Origin: Mucilaginibacter sp. PPCGB 2223
GTDB lineage: Bacteria; Bacteroidota; Bacteroidia; Sphingobacteriales; Sphingobacteriaceae
Length of the DNA stretch: 64,000 bases
Direction of reading: 5' to 3'
Assembly (NCBI RefSeq): GCF_001705515.1
Contig: NZ_MDJS01000001.1
Coordinates: 1,364,001 to 1,428,000 of the forward strand
In this document: piece after piece, positions 25,850 to 34,298 of the stretch
Position numbering within the stretch: position 1 is the stretch's first letter
How the letters are laid out: the number at the start of each line of letters is the position of its first letter
Translations under genes and position numbers: made by a program
The notes under the pieces: model-generated
The model's database searches: none
Told to the model about the DNA's origin: nothing
The model's input: only the letters and a program-made list of their open reading frames with translations

Positions 25850-28168
25850 ATGTTCAGACGTATAAAAAACCGTTTCTTACGTTACTTTGTCATATTCGTT
25901 TATTTCCTGATCCTGTTCTTCTGCGCTATAGAACTTAACTTTTTATGGCTCTTCGGCTACTCGCCTGACATGCAGGATATTAAAAGTCCAAGCTTATCGC
26001 TTTCGTCAGAAATATACTACTCGGATGGTAAGCTTTTAGGCAAGTTTTATAAAGAAAACCGTTCGCCGGTCGAGTTTAAAAACATATCGCCAAACCTTAT
26101 TAACGCACTTGTTGCTACGGAAGATCAGCGGTTTTACAAACATAACGGGGTCGATTTTTATTCCTTTTTTACCAGTGTACTGTCAACCGCCAAAGGTGAT
26201 CGCCGTGGCGGAAGCACCATCACCCAGCAGCTGGCCAAAAACCTGTTCGAAACCCGAAAAAAGAAATCGCAGGGGTTGCTGAGCCACGTGCCCTTACTGC
26301 GTACCGTGGTATTTAAATGTAAAGAATGGATAACCGCTTATAAAATTGAGCATGTTTACTCCAAAAACGAAATCATCACGCTATATCTCAACACTGTTCC
26401 GTTTGGTAATAATTCATTCGGCATCAAAACGGCATCGCGTAAGTATTTCAATAAAGACCCTTTCGGGCTCAACCCTGCCGAAGCAGCAACACTTGTGGGC
26501 ATGCTGAAGGCTACGCACACTTACAACCCTATCAAAAATCCTGATAAATCGTTAGACAGGCGCAACACGGTTTTGAAGCAGATGAATAAATACAATTACC
26601 TGAGCAAAGCCGACCTCGACCTGTACACTGCTAAACCGCTTAACCTCGACCTGAGCTATGTGGAAGATGAATCGCAGGGCGACTCGTACATCCGCCGGGC
26701 GGTTGAAAAATGGCTGGCCAAATGGTGCACAGATAACGGTTACGACCTGTATGAGGATGGTTTGAAGATTTACACTACCATCGACTCTCGCCTGCAGCAA
26801 TATGCCGAAGAAGCCGTAGCCGAAAAGATGAAAATGCTGCAAAGCAGGTTCAACAACCTATGGGGCAAGAAAAACCCATGGCGCGACCCTGATGGCAACG
26901 AAATTCCTGATTATGCGATGAAAGTTGCGGCCAAACTGCCTGTGTTTAAGGCTTTGGATAAAAAATACCACGGTAATATCGATTCGATCCGATGGTTTTT
27001 GAGTAAACAGAAAAAGATGAAAGTATTTACCTGGCATGGCGACAGGGATACCACTTTTTCGTCTCTCGACTCGATACAGTACTACGCCCGCATGCTTAAT
27101 ACGGGTATGATGACCATCGAACCTGCTACCGGTAAAATAAAAGTGTGGGTTGGCGGCATCGATCATAAATATTTTAATTACGATCACGTTAACCAGGCCA
27201 AACGCCAGGCAGGGTCAACCTTTAAGCCTTTTGCTTATGCCACCGCGCTCGATAACGGCTTTAGCCCATGCGATAAGTTTACAGACCAGCCGGTATCCAT
27301 CAAATTTAAAGATGGCGGTAAAGATGAGGTTTGGGAGCCGAAAAACGCCTCATTCAGCTTCTCCTACCAGGAAATGTCGTTACGATGGGCTATGGGTAAG
27401 TCTATCAACTCAATAACCGCACAATTGACCGAAAAGGTTGGCTGGGATAAGGTTGTGGCCTACGCACATAAATGCGGTATCGAAAGTCCGTTAAAATCTA
27501 TCCCATCGGTTTCATTAGGAACTAACGACGTTTCGGTATTTGAGATGGTACGCGCCTACAGCACATTCCTCAACAAAGGCAATAAAATCGATCCTATCCT
27601 CGTAACCAAAATAACCGACCAGGATGGAAATGTCTTACAGGAATTTACCTTGAAAAGTGAGAAGGTGATCAGCGACGAAACAGCCTGGCTGATGCTTTAT
27701 ATGTTCCGCGGAGGTATGGAAGAACCGGGCGGCACCTCACAAGCTTTATGGGAATACCCTGGTCTATGGAAAAAAGATAACCAGATAGGCGGTAAAACCG
27801 GCACCTCATCCAAATATGTGGATGCCTGGTACATGGGGATCACCAAAGACCTGGTGACCGGTGTTTGGGTGGGCGCCGATGACCGCGCTGTACACTTTAC
27901 CACCACCGACAGCGGCGAGGGTTCGCATACGGCGTTGCCAATTTTTGCCCGGTTTATGGAAAAGGTTTATGCCGACCCTACCTCAGGCTACACCTGGGGA
28001 TTGTTCCCGAAACCATGGACCAAGATCACCAAGCAATATGACTGCCCGTCGCCACATATTAAAACAGATACTTTATCGGCAGACAGTGCCTTGCTCGATA
28101 CTGCATTGTTGAAACTTGAGCCGGAGCAGCAGAAAAATCCGACCGAAAATGTTCTGCCAAACAAATAA
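25850..28168 (+). CDS. class A penicillin-binding protein (PBP1A-type transglycosylase/transpeptidase)
   Basis: 772 residues. One membrane anchor lies at about 10-35. The GT51 glycosyltransferase has EDQRFYKHNGVD and GGSTITQQLAKN (about 90-140) and KNEIITLYLNTVPFG. The transpeptidase has the nucleophile Ser in GSTFKPFAYA, SIN (GKSINSITAQ) and KTGTSSKYVDAW. It polymerises and cross-links peptidoglycan at the inner membrane. ATG at 25850 gives a short basic cytosolic tail (MFRRIKNRFLR). Confidence 0.95.
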   Translation: MFRRIKNRFLRYFVIFVYFLILFFCAIELNFLWLFGYSPDMQDIKSPSLSLSSEIYYSDGKLLGKFYKENRSPVEFKNISPNLINALVATEDQRFYKHNGVDFYSFFTSVLSTAKGDRRGGSTITQQLAKNLFETRKKKSQGLLSHVPLLRTVVFKCKEWITAYKIEHVYSKNEIITLYLNTVPFGNNSFGIKTASRKYFNKDPFGLNPAEAATLVGMLKATHTYNPIKNPDKSLDRRNTVLKQMNKYNYLSKADLDLYTAKPLNLDLSYVEDESQGDSYIRRAVEKWLAKWCTDNGYDLYEDGLKIYTTIDSRLQQYAEEAVAEKMKMLQSRFNNLWGKKNPWRDPDGNEIPDYAMKVAAKLPVFKALDKKYHGNIDSIRWFLSKQKKMKVFTWHGDRDTTFSSLDSIQYYARMLNTGMMTIEPATGKIKVWVGGIDHKYFNYDHVNQAKRQAGSTFKPFAYATALDNGFSPCDKFTDQPVSIKFKDGGKDEVWEPKNASFSFSYQEMSLRWAMGKSINSITAQLTEKVGWDKVVAYAHKCGIESPLKSIPSVSLGTNDVSVFEMVRAYSTFLNKGNKIDPILVTKITDQDGNVLQEFTLKSEKVISDETAWLMLYMFRGGMEEPGGTSQALWEYPGLWKKDNQIGGKTGTSSKYVDAWYMGITKDLVTGVWVGADDRAVHFTTTDSGEGSHTALPIFARFMEKVYADPTSGYTWGLFPKPWTKITKQYDCPSPHIKTDTLSADSALLDTALLKLEPEQQKNPTENVLPNK

Positions 28169-28223
28169 ATACAGGTTTTAACCGTTATGTAAAGGTTAAA
28201 TTTAGTTATATTAACGCCATATT

Positions 28224-31200
28224 ATGGCTCACAACTATCTATATATGAGTAAACGATACCTACTTTCGCGATTAAATACTGCTGCTTTGGCTTTTTTCAT
28301 TTTCACAGCAGCCGCGCTTTTAGTATCTAACCGTGCCGATGCACAGTATTTCGGTCAAAATAAAGTACGCTACAAAAACCTCGATTTCCAGGTATTCCGC
28401 ACACCGCACTTCGAAATATACTACTACATCAAAAACGATAGCCTGATCAAACGCTTCGCGCAGGAAACAGAGCTATGGTATACCCTGCACCAACAGGTTT
28501 TCCGCGATACGTTTAAGCGCCCAAATCCTATTATCATTTATGCCGATCACCCCGATTTTCAACAAACCACAGCTATCGAGGGCGAGATCGGTGTAGGTAC
28601 GGGCGGTGTTACCGAAGGTTTAAAAAACCGGATCGTGATGCCTTTTATGGAGAATAACCAGACCACGCGCCACGTTATCGGGCACGAAATGGTGCATGCT
28701 TTCCAATATCACTCATTATTGGATAACGACAGCACCAACTTTGCCGAGATCAACAACATCCCCCTGTGGATGATTGAAGGTATGGCCGAATACCTTTCGC
28801 TGGGTAAAAAGGATGCATATACGGCCATGTGGATGCGCGATGCCTATCTCACCAAAGATATCCCGACCATCCGCGACCTGACCGAGAGCAACAAATACTT
28901 CCCTTACCGCTACGGCGAAGCGTTCTGGTCGTTCATCGGGTCGACGTATGGTGATACGGTGATCGTGCCTTTCTTTAAAAACACGGCCCGCTTTGGATTG
29001 GACTATGGTATCCGGAAAACGTTCGGCTATGATGAAAAGACACTATCCAGCCTCTGGAAAAACTCTATCCAGGCAGCCTATAAACCTTTTCTGAAAGATA
29101 CGGCACAGGTGCCTATCGGTAATAAGATCATCGATTATAAAAATTCGGGGGAGATGAATGTAGCCCCGGCCATCAGTCCGGACGGTGAATACGTAGCTTT
29201 CCTTTCGGAGAAGGATCTGTTCAGCATCGATCTGTTCCTGGCGGATGCGCATACGGGGCGTATACTGCGAAAGCTCACGAGTAAGATATCGAACACACAT
29301 ATCGACGAATTTAATTTTATCGAGTCGGCAGGTGCCTGGTCGCCTGATAGCAAGCGGTTCGCGTTCAGCGTTTTCAGCGGAGGACGGAACAAATTAGTTG
29401 TTGTAAATGTGGCCAATGGTAAAGTATTGTCAGAAATACCGATGGGGAAAGCCGAGCAGTTTAGCTATGTAACCTGGTCGCCTGATGGTGACAAAATTGT
29501 ATTCAGCGGCATGTCTGAAGGCCAAAGCGATCTGTATATGTATAGCTTCAGCGATCGGGAATTAACGCAACTAACCGATGATAAATATTCGGATTACCAG
29601 CCAAGTTTCTCGCACGATGGCAAATCGCTGGTATTCTCGTCAGACCGCACCACCTACGATAAATCGTTAGCGCAAACCATTCCGTTCAACCTTGCGGTTA
29701 TGGACCTGGCGACCAAAAAAATAACCGATATTATGGTATTTAATGGCGCCAATAACCTCAATCCGCAATTTTCGGCGGATGATAAACAAATATACTTCCT
29801 CTCAAACCGCGACGGTTTCAGGAACATGTATCGCTATACGCTGGCCGATGGCAAAGTAGAGCAGATGACCGAACTGTTCACCGGCATCAGCGGTATTACC
29901 GAGTTCTCGCCTGCATTGAGCTTATCTAATGATAACGATATAGTTTACTCCTACTACAAGGCGCAAAAATATGCGTTGTATAATGCTAAATCATCCGATT
30001 TTAAACCAAAGGTTGTTGATCCGCAGGAATTGAATTTTGACGCAGCTTTATTGCCCCCGGCAAAATCAGTTGGCGTCGATCTGATCAACTCGAACCTGAA
30101 CAACTACCTGGCGTATCAAAAATTCCCGATCGACTCGATCGAAAGCGAAAAATACCGCCCGCAGTTTAAATTGGATTATCTTGCCAGCAGCGGCGTAGGT
30201 ATTGGTGCGAGCACACAGTATGGGGCGGGGTTGGCCAGCGGTATACAGGGTGTTTTCAGCGATATACTGGGTCAAAATCAAATATTTGCCGGAGCTAATG
30301 TGAATGGGCAGATCTACGATTTTGGCGCACAGGTGGCCTACATCCGTCAAAAAGGCCGCTGGAACTTTGGCGTGGCGCTATCGCACATACCCGAGCAATA
30401 CGGGTTTTATAATGAAGTATTGATCCCGAATTATCCGATAAACAGTACCCAAACTATACAGGCCATTGAAGGGCAGCAGGATATTATCCGTAATTTCCAG
30501 GATGGTATACAACTGTTCACCTCATATCCTTTCTCAAGGGTTCACCGTATTGAGTTCGGTACGGGCGCTGTTTACAATTATTTCCGTGTCGACCGTTATT
30601 ATACCGATTACGACTTGAATGGCAATTACCTGAACAGCGGCCACATGAAAGTGCCTAACGATCAGGAAACCCAGCAATTAGCGTCGCAAGGCTATTATAC
30701 CAATCTTAATTCGTACGCGCTGTACCAGTTAAGTACCGCTTTTGTAGGCGATAATTCGTACTTCGGTATTACCTCTCCCCTCAATGGTTTCAGGTATCGT
30801 TTAGGCCTGGAGTACGATTTTGGAACATACAAGTTCTTCGCCCCAACTATCGATCTGCGTAAATATGTGCGCGTGGCTCCGGTAACTTTTGCGGCAAGGT
30901 TCTTTGGTTACGGCCGCATCGGCAGCAGCAATGAGCTTTATCCGTTGTATGTGGGCTATCCGTTCTACATCCGTGGTTACGAGCCTAACAGTTTTTATAA
31001 CAATAACACCTCATCGCCTACCAACAATTTTACCATCGACGAATTATCGGGTAACCGGATAGCTGTATTCAATTTTGAAGTACGCCTGCCTTTTACCGGA
31101 CCTGAGAAACTGGCGCAGATCAAGTCGAAATTCTTTTTCTCTGATCTGAACTTATTTTATGATGCCGGCTTAGCCTGGAACGGCGGCGATAAGATCGAAC

Positions 31201-31385
31201 TGTTTAAAACGAATCCGGCTATCATTAACGGCAAGCTTGAGCGTGTACCTGCTACAAGCGTAGGTCTGTCATTAAGGGTTAATGTTTTTGGCGCATTTAT
31301 CCTCGAACCTTATTTTGCTTATCCGTTTAACCGTACTGATGTTGCCAAACCCGTATTTGGTTTAAACTTTACACCAGGTTGGTAG
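28224..31385 (+). CDS. fusion of gluzincin metalloprotease, PD40 propeller and outer-membrane barrel
   Basis: 1053 residues. A signal peptide ends at RADAQ; a second possible start is ATG 28245. The peptidase-MA-like domain has the zinc motif His154-Glu-x-x-His158 (GHEMVHAF) and a likely third ligand Glu185 (IEGMAEY). A TolB/PD40 propeller follows (about 310-600: WSPDSKRFAF, WSPDGDKIVFSG, FSHDGKSLVFSSD). The C-terminal ~400 residues look like a beta-barrel with alternating aromatic strands, ending FGLNFTPGW as outer-membrane barrels do. It is probably an outer-membrane protein with a periplasmic or surface protease part. Known combination in Bacteroidota; the substrate is unknown. Confidence 0.85.
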   Translation: MAHNYLYMSKRYLLSRLNTAALAFFIFTAAALLVSNRADAQYFGQNKVRYKNLDFQVFRTPHFEIYYYIKNDSLIKRFAQETELWYTLHQQVFRDTFKRPNPIIIYADHPDFQQTTAIEGEIGVGTGGVTEGLKNRIVMPFMENNQTTRHVIGHEMVHAFQYHSLLDNDSTNFAEINNIPLWMIEGMAEYLSLGKKDAYTAMWMRDAYLTKDIPTIRDLTESNKYFPYRYGEAFWSFIGSTYGDTVIVPFFKNTARFGLDYGIRKTFGYDEKTLSSLWKNSIQAAYKPFLKDTAQVPIGNKIIDYKNSGEMNVAPAISPDGEYVAFLSEKDLFSIDLFLADAHTGRILRKLTSKISNTHIDEFNFIESAGAWSPDSKRFAFSVFSGGRNKLVVVNVANGKVLSEIPMGKAEQFSYVTWSPDGDKIVFSGMSEGQSDLYMYSFSDRELTQLTDDKYSDYQPSFSHDGKSLVFSSDRTTYDKSLAQTIPFNLAVMDLATKKITDIMVFNGANNLNPQFSADDKQIYFLSNRDGFRNMYRYTLADGKVEQMTELFTGISGITEFSPALSLSNDNDIVYSYYKAQKYALYNAKSSDFKPKVVDPQELNFDAALLPPAKSVGVDLINSNLNNYLAYQKFPIDSIESEKYRPQFKLDYLASSGVGIGASTQYGAGLASGIQGVFSDILGQNQIFAGANVNGQIYDFGAQVAYIRQKGRWNFGVALSHIPEQYGFYNEVLIPNYPINSTQTIQAIEGQQDIIRNFQDGIQLFTSYPFSRVHRIEFGTGAVYNYFRVDRYYTDYDLNGNYLNSGHMKVPNDQETQQLASQGYYTNLNSYALYQLSTAFVGDNSYFGITSPLNGFRYRLGLEYDFGTYKFFAPTIDLRKYVRVAPVTFAARFFGYGRIGSSNELYPLYVGYPFYIRGYEPNSFYNNNTSSPTNNFTIDELSGNRIAVFNFEVRLPFTGPEKLAQIKSKFFFSDLNLFYDAGLAWNGGDKIELFKTNPAIINGKLERVPATSVGLSLRVNVFGAFILEPYFAYPFNRTDVAKPVFGLNFTPGW

Positions 31386-31396
31386 TTATATAAATT

Positions 31397-31984
31397 ATGA
31401 AAAAGATCATCGTGCTATTGGCTGCAAGCCTGGTTACCGCTAACCTGTTTGCCCAGACAGATACCGCTAAGAAAACAACTGCGAAACAGCCTGCCCCTAA
31501 AACACGTATGGTTGGCAGCACATTCATGAGCGCCGGGAACGATGTGGTTAAAAACCTTTCAAAATCTAAGGACTATACCGTATTTGTATCAATGCTTACA
31601 GCATCGGGCGTAGCCGAAGCTTTAAAAGGCGGCACCTATACCGTTTTTGCCCCTACCGATGATGCCTTTAAAAAGCTACCTGCCGGGGCTATCGATTCGC
31701 TGATGAAGCCTGCCCATAGCATCGATCTAACCAAACTGGTTAACAGCTATATTGTGCAAGGCAGGTTAAGCTCGAAAGATTTGGCAAAACAAATTAAGGC
31801 GAACGGGCAAACCAGCATTGCTACCTTATCAGGCAGTGTGCTCATCGCCAGGATCAATACCGACAGGAATATTGTTTTGGTCGACGGGAATGGTAACCAG
31901 GCTATTGTAAGTGCGTTTGATATTGAGCAAAGCAACGGTTTTGTAGATGTGCTCAATGCTCCCTTGTCATTCGCCGTTCATTAA
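31397..31984 (+). CDS. fasciclin (FAS1) domain protein, exported
   Basis: 195 residues. The signal peptide ends at LFAQ. The FAS1 domain covers about 50-195, with the H1 motif YTVFAPTDDAFKKLPAG and the H2-like region DGNGNQAIVSAFDIEQSNGFVDVLNAPL. FAS1 proteins mediate adhesion or surface interactions. It starts 11 bp after the protease-barrel gene and may be cotranscribed with it. Confidence 0.9.
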   Translation: MKKIIVLLAASLVTANLFAQTDTAKKTTAKQPAPKTRMVGSTFMSAGNDVVKNLSKSKDYTVFVSMLTASGVAEALKGGTYTVFAPTDDAFKKLPAGAIDSLMKPAHSIDLTKLVNSYIVQGRLSSKDLAKQIKANGQTSIATLSGSVLIARINTDRNIVLVDGNGNQAIVSAFDIEQSNGFVDVLNAPLSFAVH

Positions 31985-32102
31985 TAATATCATCTGTTTG
32001 TAATTGTGTGTTCCCCGGCAAACCGCGGCCATAGCTTACTGCGTATGTGTTTACAAAAAGCTCTGTTTTAGGGCTAAAAAATCATTAAAACATTTATTCA
32101 AA

Positions 32103-32570
32103 ATGAAAAAGGTATTCAGCATTTCAACACTGGTGTTATTGGTAATTTTTGGCACTTATTTTACCAATGCACAAACCAAATCACGTCCAAAAGCAAAAGC
32201 AGCTGCCGAATGGAAAAAAATATTAACCCCCAACCAATACTATATCATGGTTGAGCAAGGTACAGAGCCCCCATATAAAAACGCGTATTTCGACTTGCAC
32301 GAAAAGGGCGTTTTTGTAAGTGCAGCTACTGGCGACGTACTATTCACATCGGAAGATAAGTATGATAGCGGTACCGGCTGGCCAAGCTTTGTTAAGCCGG
32401 TAAACCCTAATATGATAGAGATTAGAAAAGATGCCGACGGCGAACGTGACGAAGTTATTGAGAGAAGCACAGGCTTACACCTGGGCCATGTATTTGATGA
32501 TGGCCCTGCGAACAGGGGAGGTAAAAGGTATTGTATGAATTCGGGTGCATTAAAATTTGTTAAGAAATAA
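32103..32570 (+). CDS. msrB: peptide-methionine (R)-S-oxide reductase MsrB, exported form
   Basis: 155 residues. ATG at 32103 gives a signal peptide (MKKVFSISTLVLLVIF...NAQ), so the mature enzyme is periplasmic or lipid-free secreted. SGTGWPSFVKPV, HLGHVFDDGPANRGGKRYCMNSGALKF and the catalytic Cys144 identify MsrB. The zinc-binding CxxC pairs of many MsrBs are absent. The resolving Cys position in GCGWPSF is Thr here, so reduction must use another route. It repairs methionine-R-sulfoxide in exported proteins. It overlaps the convergent GIY-YIG gene by 11 bp. Confidence 0.92.
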   Translation: MKKVFSISTLVLLVIFGTYFTNAQTKSRPKAKAAAEWKKILTPNQYYIMVEQGTEPPYKNAYFDLHEKGVFVSAATGDVLFTSEDKYDSGTGWPSFVKPVNPNMIEIRKDADGERDEVIERSTGLHLGHVFDDGPANRGGKRYCMNSGALKFVKK

Positions 32571-32931
32571 CGTACTTACGCTGTTTAATCATACCCGGAC
32601 GGATAGCACGCCGTTTTTGTAATTGCTGCGCTGCTGCGTTTGTTTCAAAACGTAAACCAATGGTCAGGTCTACCCAATCGGGATTAACGGATCTGATCAT
32701 TTTTTCTTTCTGGGCCCTGGTAAAAGTACTTACCCTTTTAAAACGTTGCATGGCCATCTCTTCATTAGTAAATTCTTCAAAATACACCAGGCGGTTTAAC
32801 TGCTGGGCGCTATCGAAAAACAGGTTCGGCATCTGGCTGTAAAAGTCTAAGGTCTTTAGTAAATCAGTGCACATGCCGGTATGTAAACAGTTACGATTCC
32901 TGTCGGTAATGATATAAATGAAGCTGTTCAT
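32560..32931 (-). CDS. GIY-YIG domain protein (putative nuclease)
   Basis: 123 residues. The N-terminus FIYIITDRNRNCLHTGMCTDL is a degenerate form of the GIY-(x10)-YIG motif. LVYFEEFTNEEMAMQRFKRVSTFTRAQKEKMI matches the helix with the family Arg/Glu positions (typically EAxxREKxIK). Family members nick or cut DNA, but the altered motif leaves activity uncertain. It is divergent from the S24 regulator, and the S24-type operator at 32960-32976 lies 28 bp upstream, so it may share that control. Confidence 0.75.
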   Translation of the reverse strand: MNSFIYIITDRNRNCLHTGMCTDLLKTLDFYSQMPNLFFDSAQQLNRLVYFEEFTNEEMAMQRFKRVSTFTRAQKEKMIRSVNPDWVDLTIGLRFETNAAAQQLQKRRAIRPGMIKQRKYVIS

Positions 32932-32959
32932 AATTTTTATTTGTGGATTGAAAAATAAT

Positions 32960-32976
32960 TACTAATTTTATTGGCA
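32960..32976. promoter_or_regulatory. S24-regulator operator copy 1 (TACTAA-TTTTA-TTGGCA)
   Basis: An imperfect inverted repeat lies in the intergenic region between the GIY-YIG gene and the S24 regulator. It matches the sites at 32983-32999 and 7483-7499 under TACTAA-N5-TTRGYA. It starts 23 bp before copy 2, about two helical turns. Confidence 0.45.
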
Positions 32977-32982
32977 TAAAAA

Positions 32983-32999
32983 TACTAACAATTTTAGTA
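32983..32999. promoter_or_regulatory. S24-regulator operator copy 2 (TACTAA-CAATT-TTAGTA)
   Basis: A perfect inverted repeat with 6-bp arms and a 5-bp spacer ends 12 bp before the S24 regulator ATG. Position and symmetry suggest autorepression. The same pattern occurs in the Y-family polymerase promoter at 7483-7499. Confidence 0.6.
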
Positions 33000-33011
33000 A
33001 ATCCAAATTTT

Positions 33012-33788
33012 ATGTCAAATATTTCATCAAATATTAAATTCCTTAGAAAAAAGAAGGGATTAACACAGCAACAGTTTGCAGATCAGATAGATATAAAAAG
33101 ATCGCTGGTGGGTGCATACGAAGAAGAGCGTGCTGAGCCTAAGTACGACTTGCTAAAAAAGATAGCATTATTTTTTGATGTTACTGTTGATGATTTTATA
33201 AATGAGGTAATTGACGAAAAATGGGCCCCAAAACCTAAAGGCAACCCGGCCAATTTACGGGTATTAAGTATTTCGGTCGACAGGGACGACAATGAGAATA
33301 TTGAACTGGTGCCTGTTAAGGCCAGCGCAGGTTATATGAACGGTTATGCCGACCCTGAGTACGTGGCTAAGCTGCCTAAGTTTAACCTGCCTATGTTTAC
33401 TAATGGCACCTACAGGGCTTTTGAGATCAAAGGCGATTCGATGCTGCCTTTGCCATCGGGTTCGATTATCATAGCCGAATATGTGGAGAACTGGGCCGAT
33501 GTAAAAAATGCCGAAACTTATGTTGTAGTAAGCAAAAACGACGGCGTGGTTTACAAACGCATCGGCAATAAATTTAAAGATCAGAAAAAACTGAAGCTGG
33601 TATCCGACAACCCGGTGTACGAACCATACGAAGTTTCGGGCGAGGACATATTGGAACTATGGAAGGCAAAAGCCTATATATCCACCCAATTACCACAACC
33701 CGCACCCGAACCCACCATGGAAAGTTTAACCGCTATGATGATGCAAATGCAGCGCTCGATATCAAAAATGGAGCAAAGCAACAATTAA
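33012..33788 (+). CDS. LexA/CI-like XRE regulator with S24 autoprotease domain
   Basis: 258 residues. An XRE helix-turn-helix covers about 8-62 (LTQQQFADQIDIKRSLVGAYEEERAEP). The S24 peptidase domain follows, with catalytic Ser143 (GDSMLPLPSG) and Lys182 (VVYKRIG). A likely self-cleavage bond is Ala106-Gly107 (KASAGY). Such proteins repress target genes until RecA-stimulated self-cleavage. Related XRE-S24 regulators in Bacteroidota often sit near UmuC-type polymerases; here the polymerase is 25 kb away but shares the operator motif. A C-terminal Met-rich coiled segment (MMMQMQRSISKMEQ) extends beyond the protease. Confidence 0.9.
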   Translation: MSNISSNIKFLRKKKGLTQQQFADQIDIKRSLVGAYEEERAEPKYDLLKKIALFFDVTVDDFINEVIDEKWAPKPKGNPANLRVLSISVDRDDNENIELVPVKASAGYMNGYADPEYVAKLPKFNLPMFTNGTYRAFEIKGDSMLPLPSGSIIIAEYVENWADVKNAETYVVVSKNDGVVYKRIGNKFKDQKKLKLVSDNPVYEPYEVSGEDILELWKAKAYISTQLPQPAPEPTMESLTAMMMQMQRSISKMEQSNN

Positions 33789-33855
33789 GTTACGTGTTTG
33801 ACTATTAAACCAAATGGCTTTATCTTTATCTTAAACAATAAAAAACTTAAAGACA

Positions 33856-34230
33856 ATGAAAAAACTATTGATGGTATGTTGCTTCGTAGTAAGCATAGTA
33901 TCTCTGAGCAAGGCTCAGGGTCGTCAGCAAATGGCGCCTGCCGACAGGGCAAAACAATTGCAAGCACAACTGAAATTGACAGATGACCAAACAGCTAAAG
34001 TTACAGCTATTTATGTAGAACAAGCTGCAAAAAGAGATAGCTTAATGAAAGCGGGAGCCGACAGGCAAGCAATGCGTCCGTTAATGCAAGCTGCTAACGA
34101 AAAAATTCAGGCTTTGTTAACTGATGATCAAAAGGCTGCTTACAAAAAAATGCAGGAAGAAATGCGTGCCCGCATGGGCGGTGGCCAAGGCGGCGGCGGT
34201 GGCACCCCCCCTCCTCCATCACAAGAATAA
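33856..34230 (+). CDS. small exported Spy/CpxP-like helical protein
   Basis: 124 residues. A signal peptide ends at LSKAQG. The mature part is helical with LTDDQTAKVTAIY...LLTDDQKAAYKKMQEEM, a repeat like the LTxxQ motifs of Spy/CpxP periplasmic chaperones. It finishes in a Gly- and Pro-rich tail (MGGGQGGGGG-TPPPP). Function is inferred from this resemblance only. It has its own terminator at 34251-34277. Confidence 0.75.
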   Translation: MKKLLMVCCFVVSIVSLSKAQGRQQMAPADRAKQLQAQLKLTDDQTAKVTAIYVEQAAKRDSLMKAGADRQAMRPLMQAANEKIQALLTDDQKAAYKKMQEEMRARMGGGQGGGGGTPPPPSQE

Positions 34231-34250
34231 TAACAACATTTAATTGTTAA

Positions 34251-34277
34251 ATAAAAGCGGCCTTGAGCCGCTTTTAT
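34251..34277 (+). terminator. Rho-independent terminator before bioF
   Basis: An 11-bp perfect stem (ATAAAAGCGGC with GCCGCTTTTAT) and a 5-nt loop are followed by a T-rich stretch. It ends the Spy-like gene. The bioF start must lie after it. Confidence 0.85.
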
Positions 34278-34298
34278 TATTTTAGCGCAAATTTATTT

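Noticed and set aside
32004..32102. Longer N-terminus of MsrB
   Set aside because: The added residues are Cys-rich and unlike the family; ATG 32103 opens a clear signal peptide.
34263..34298. Upstream TTG start for bioF
   Set aside because: It lies inside the terminator hairpin of the preceding gene; GTG 34299 or TTG 34302 fit better.
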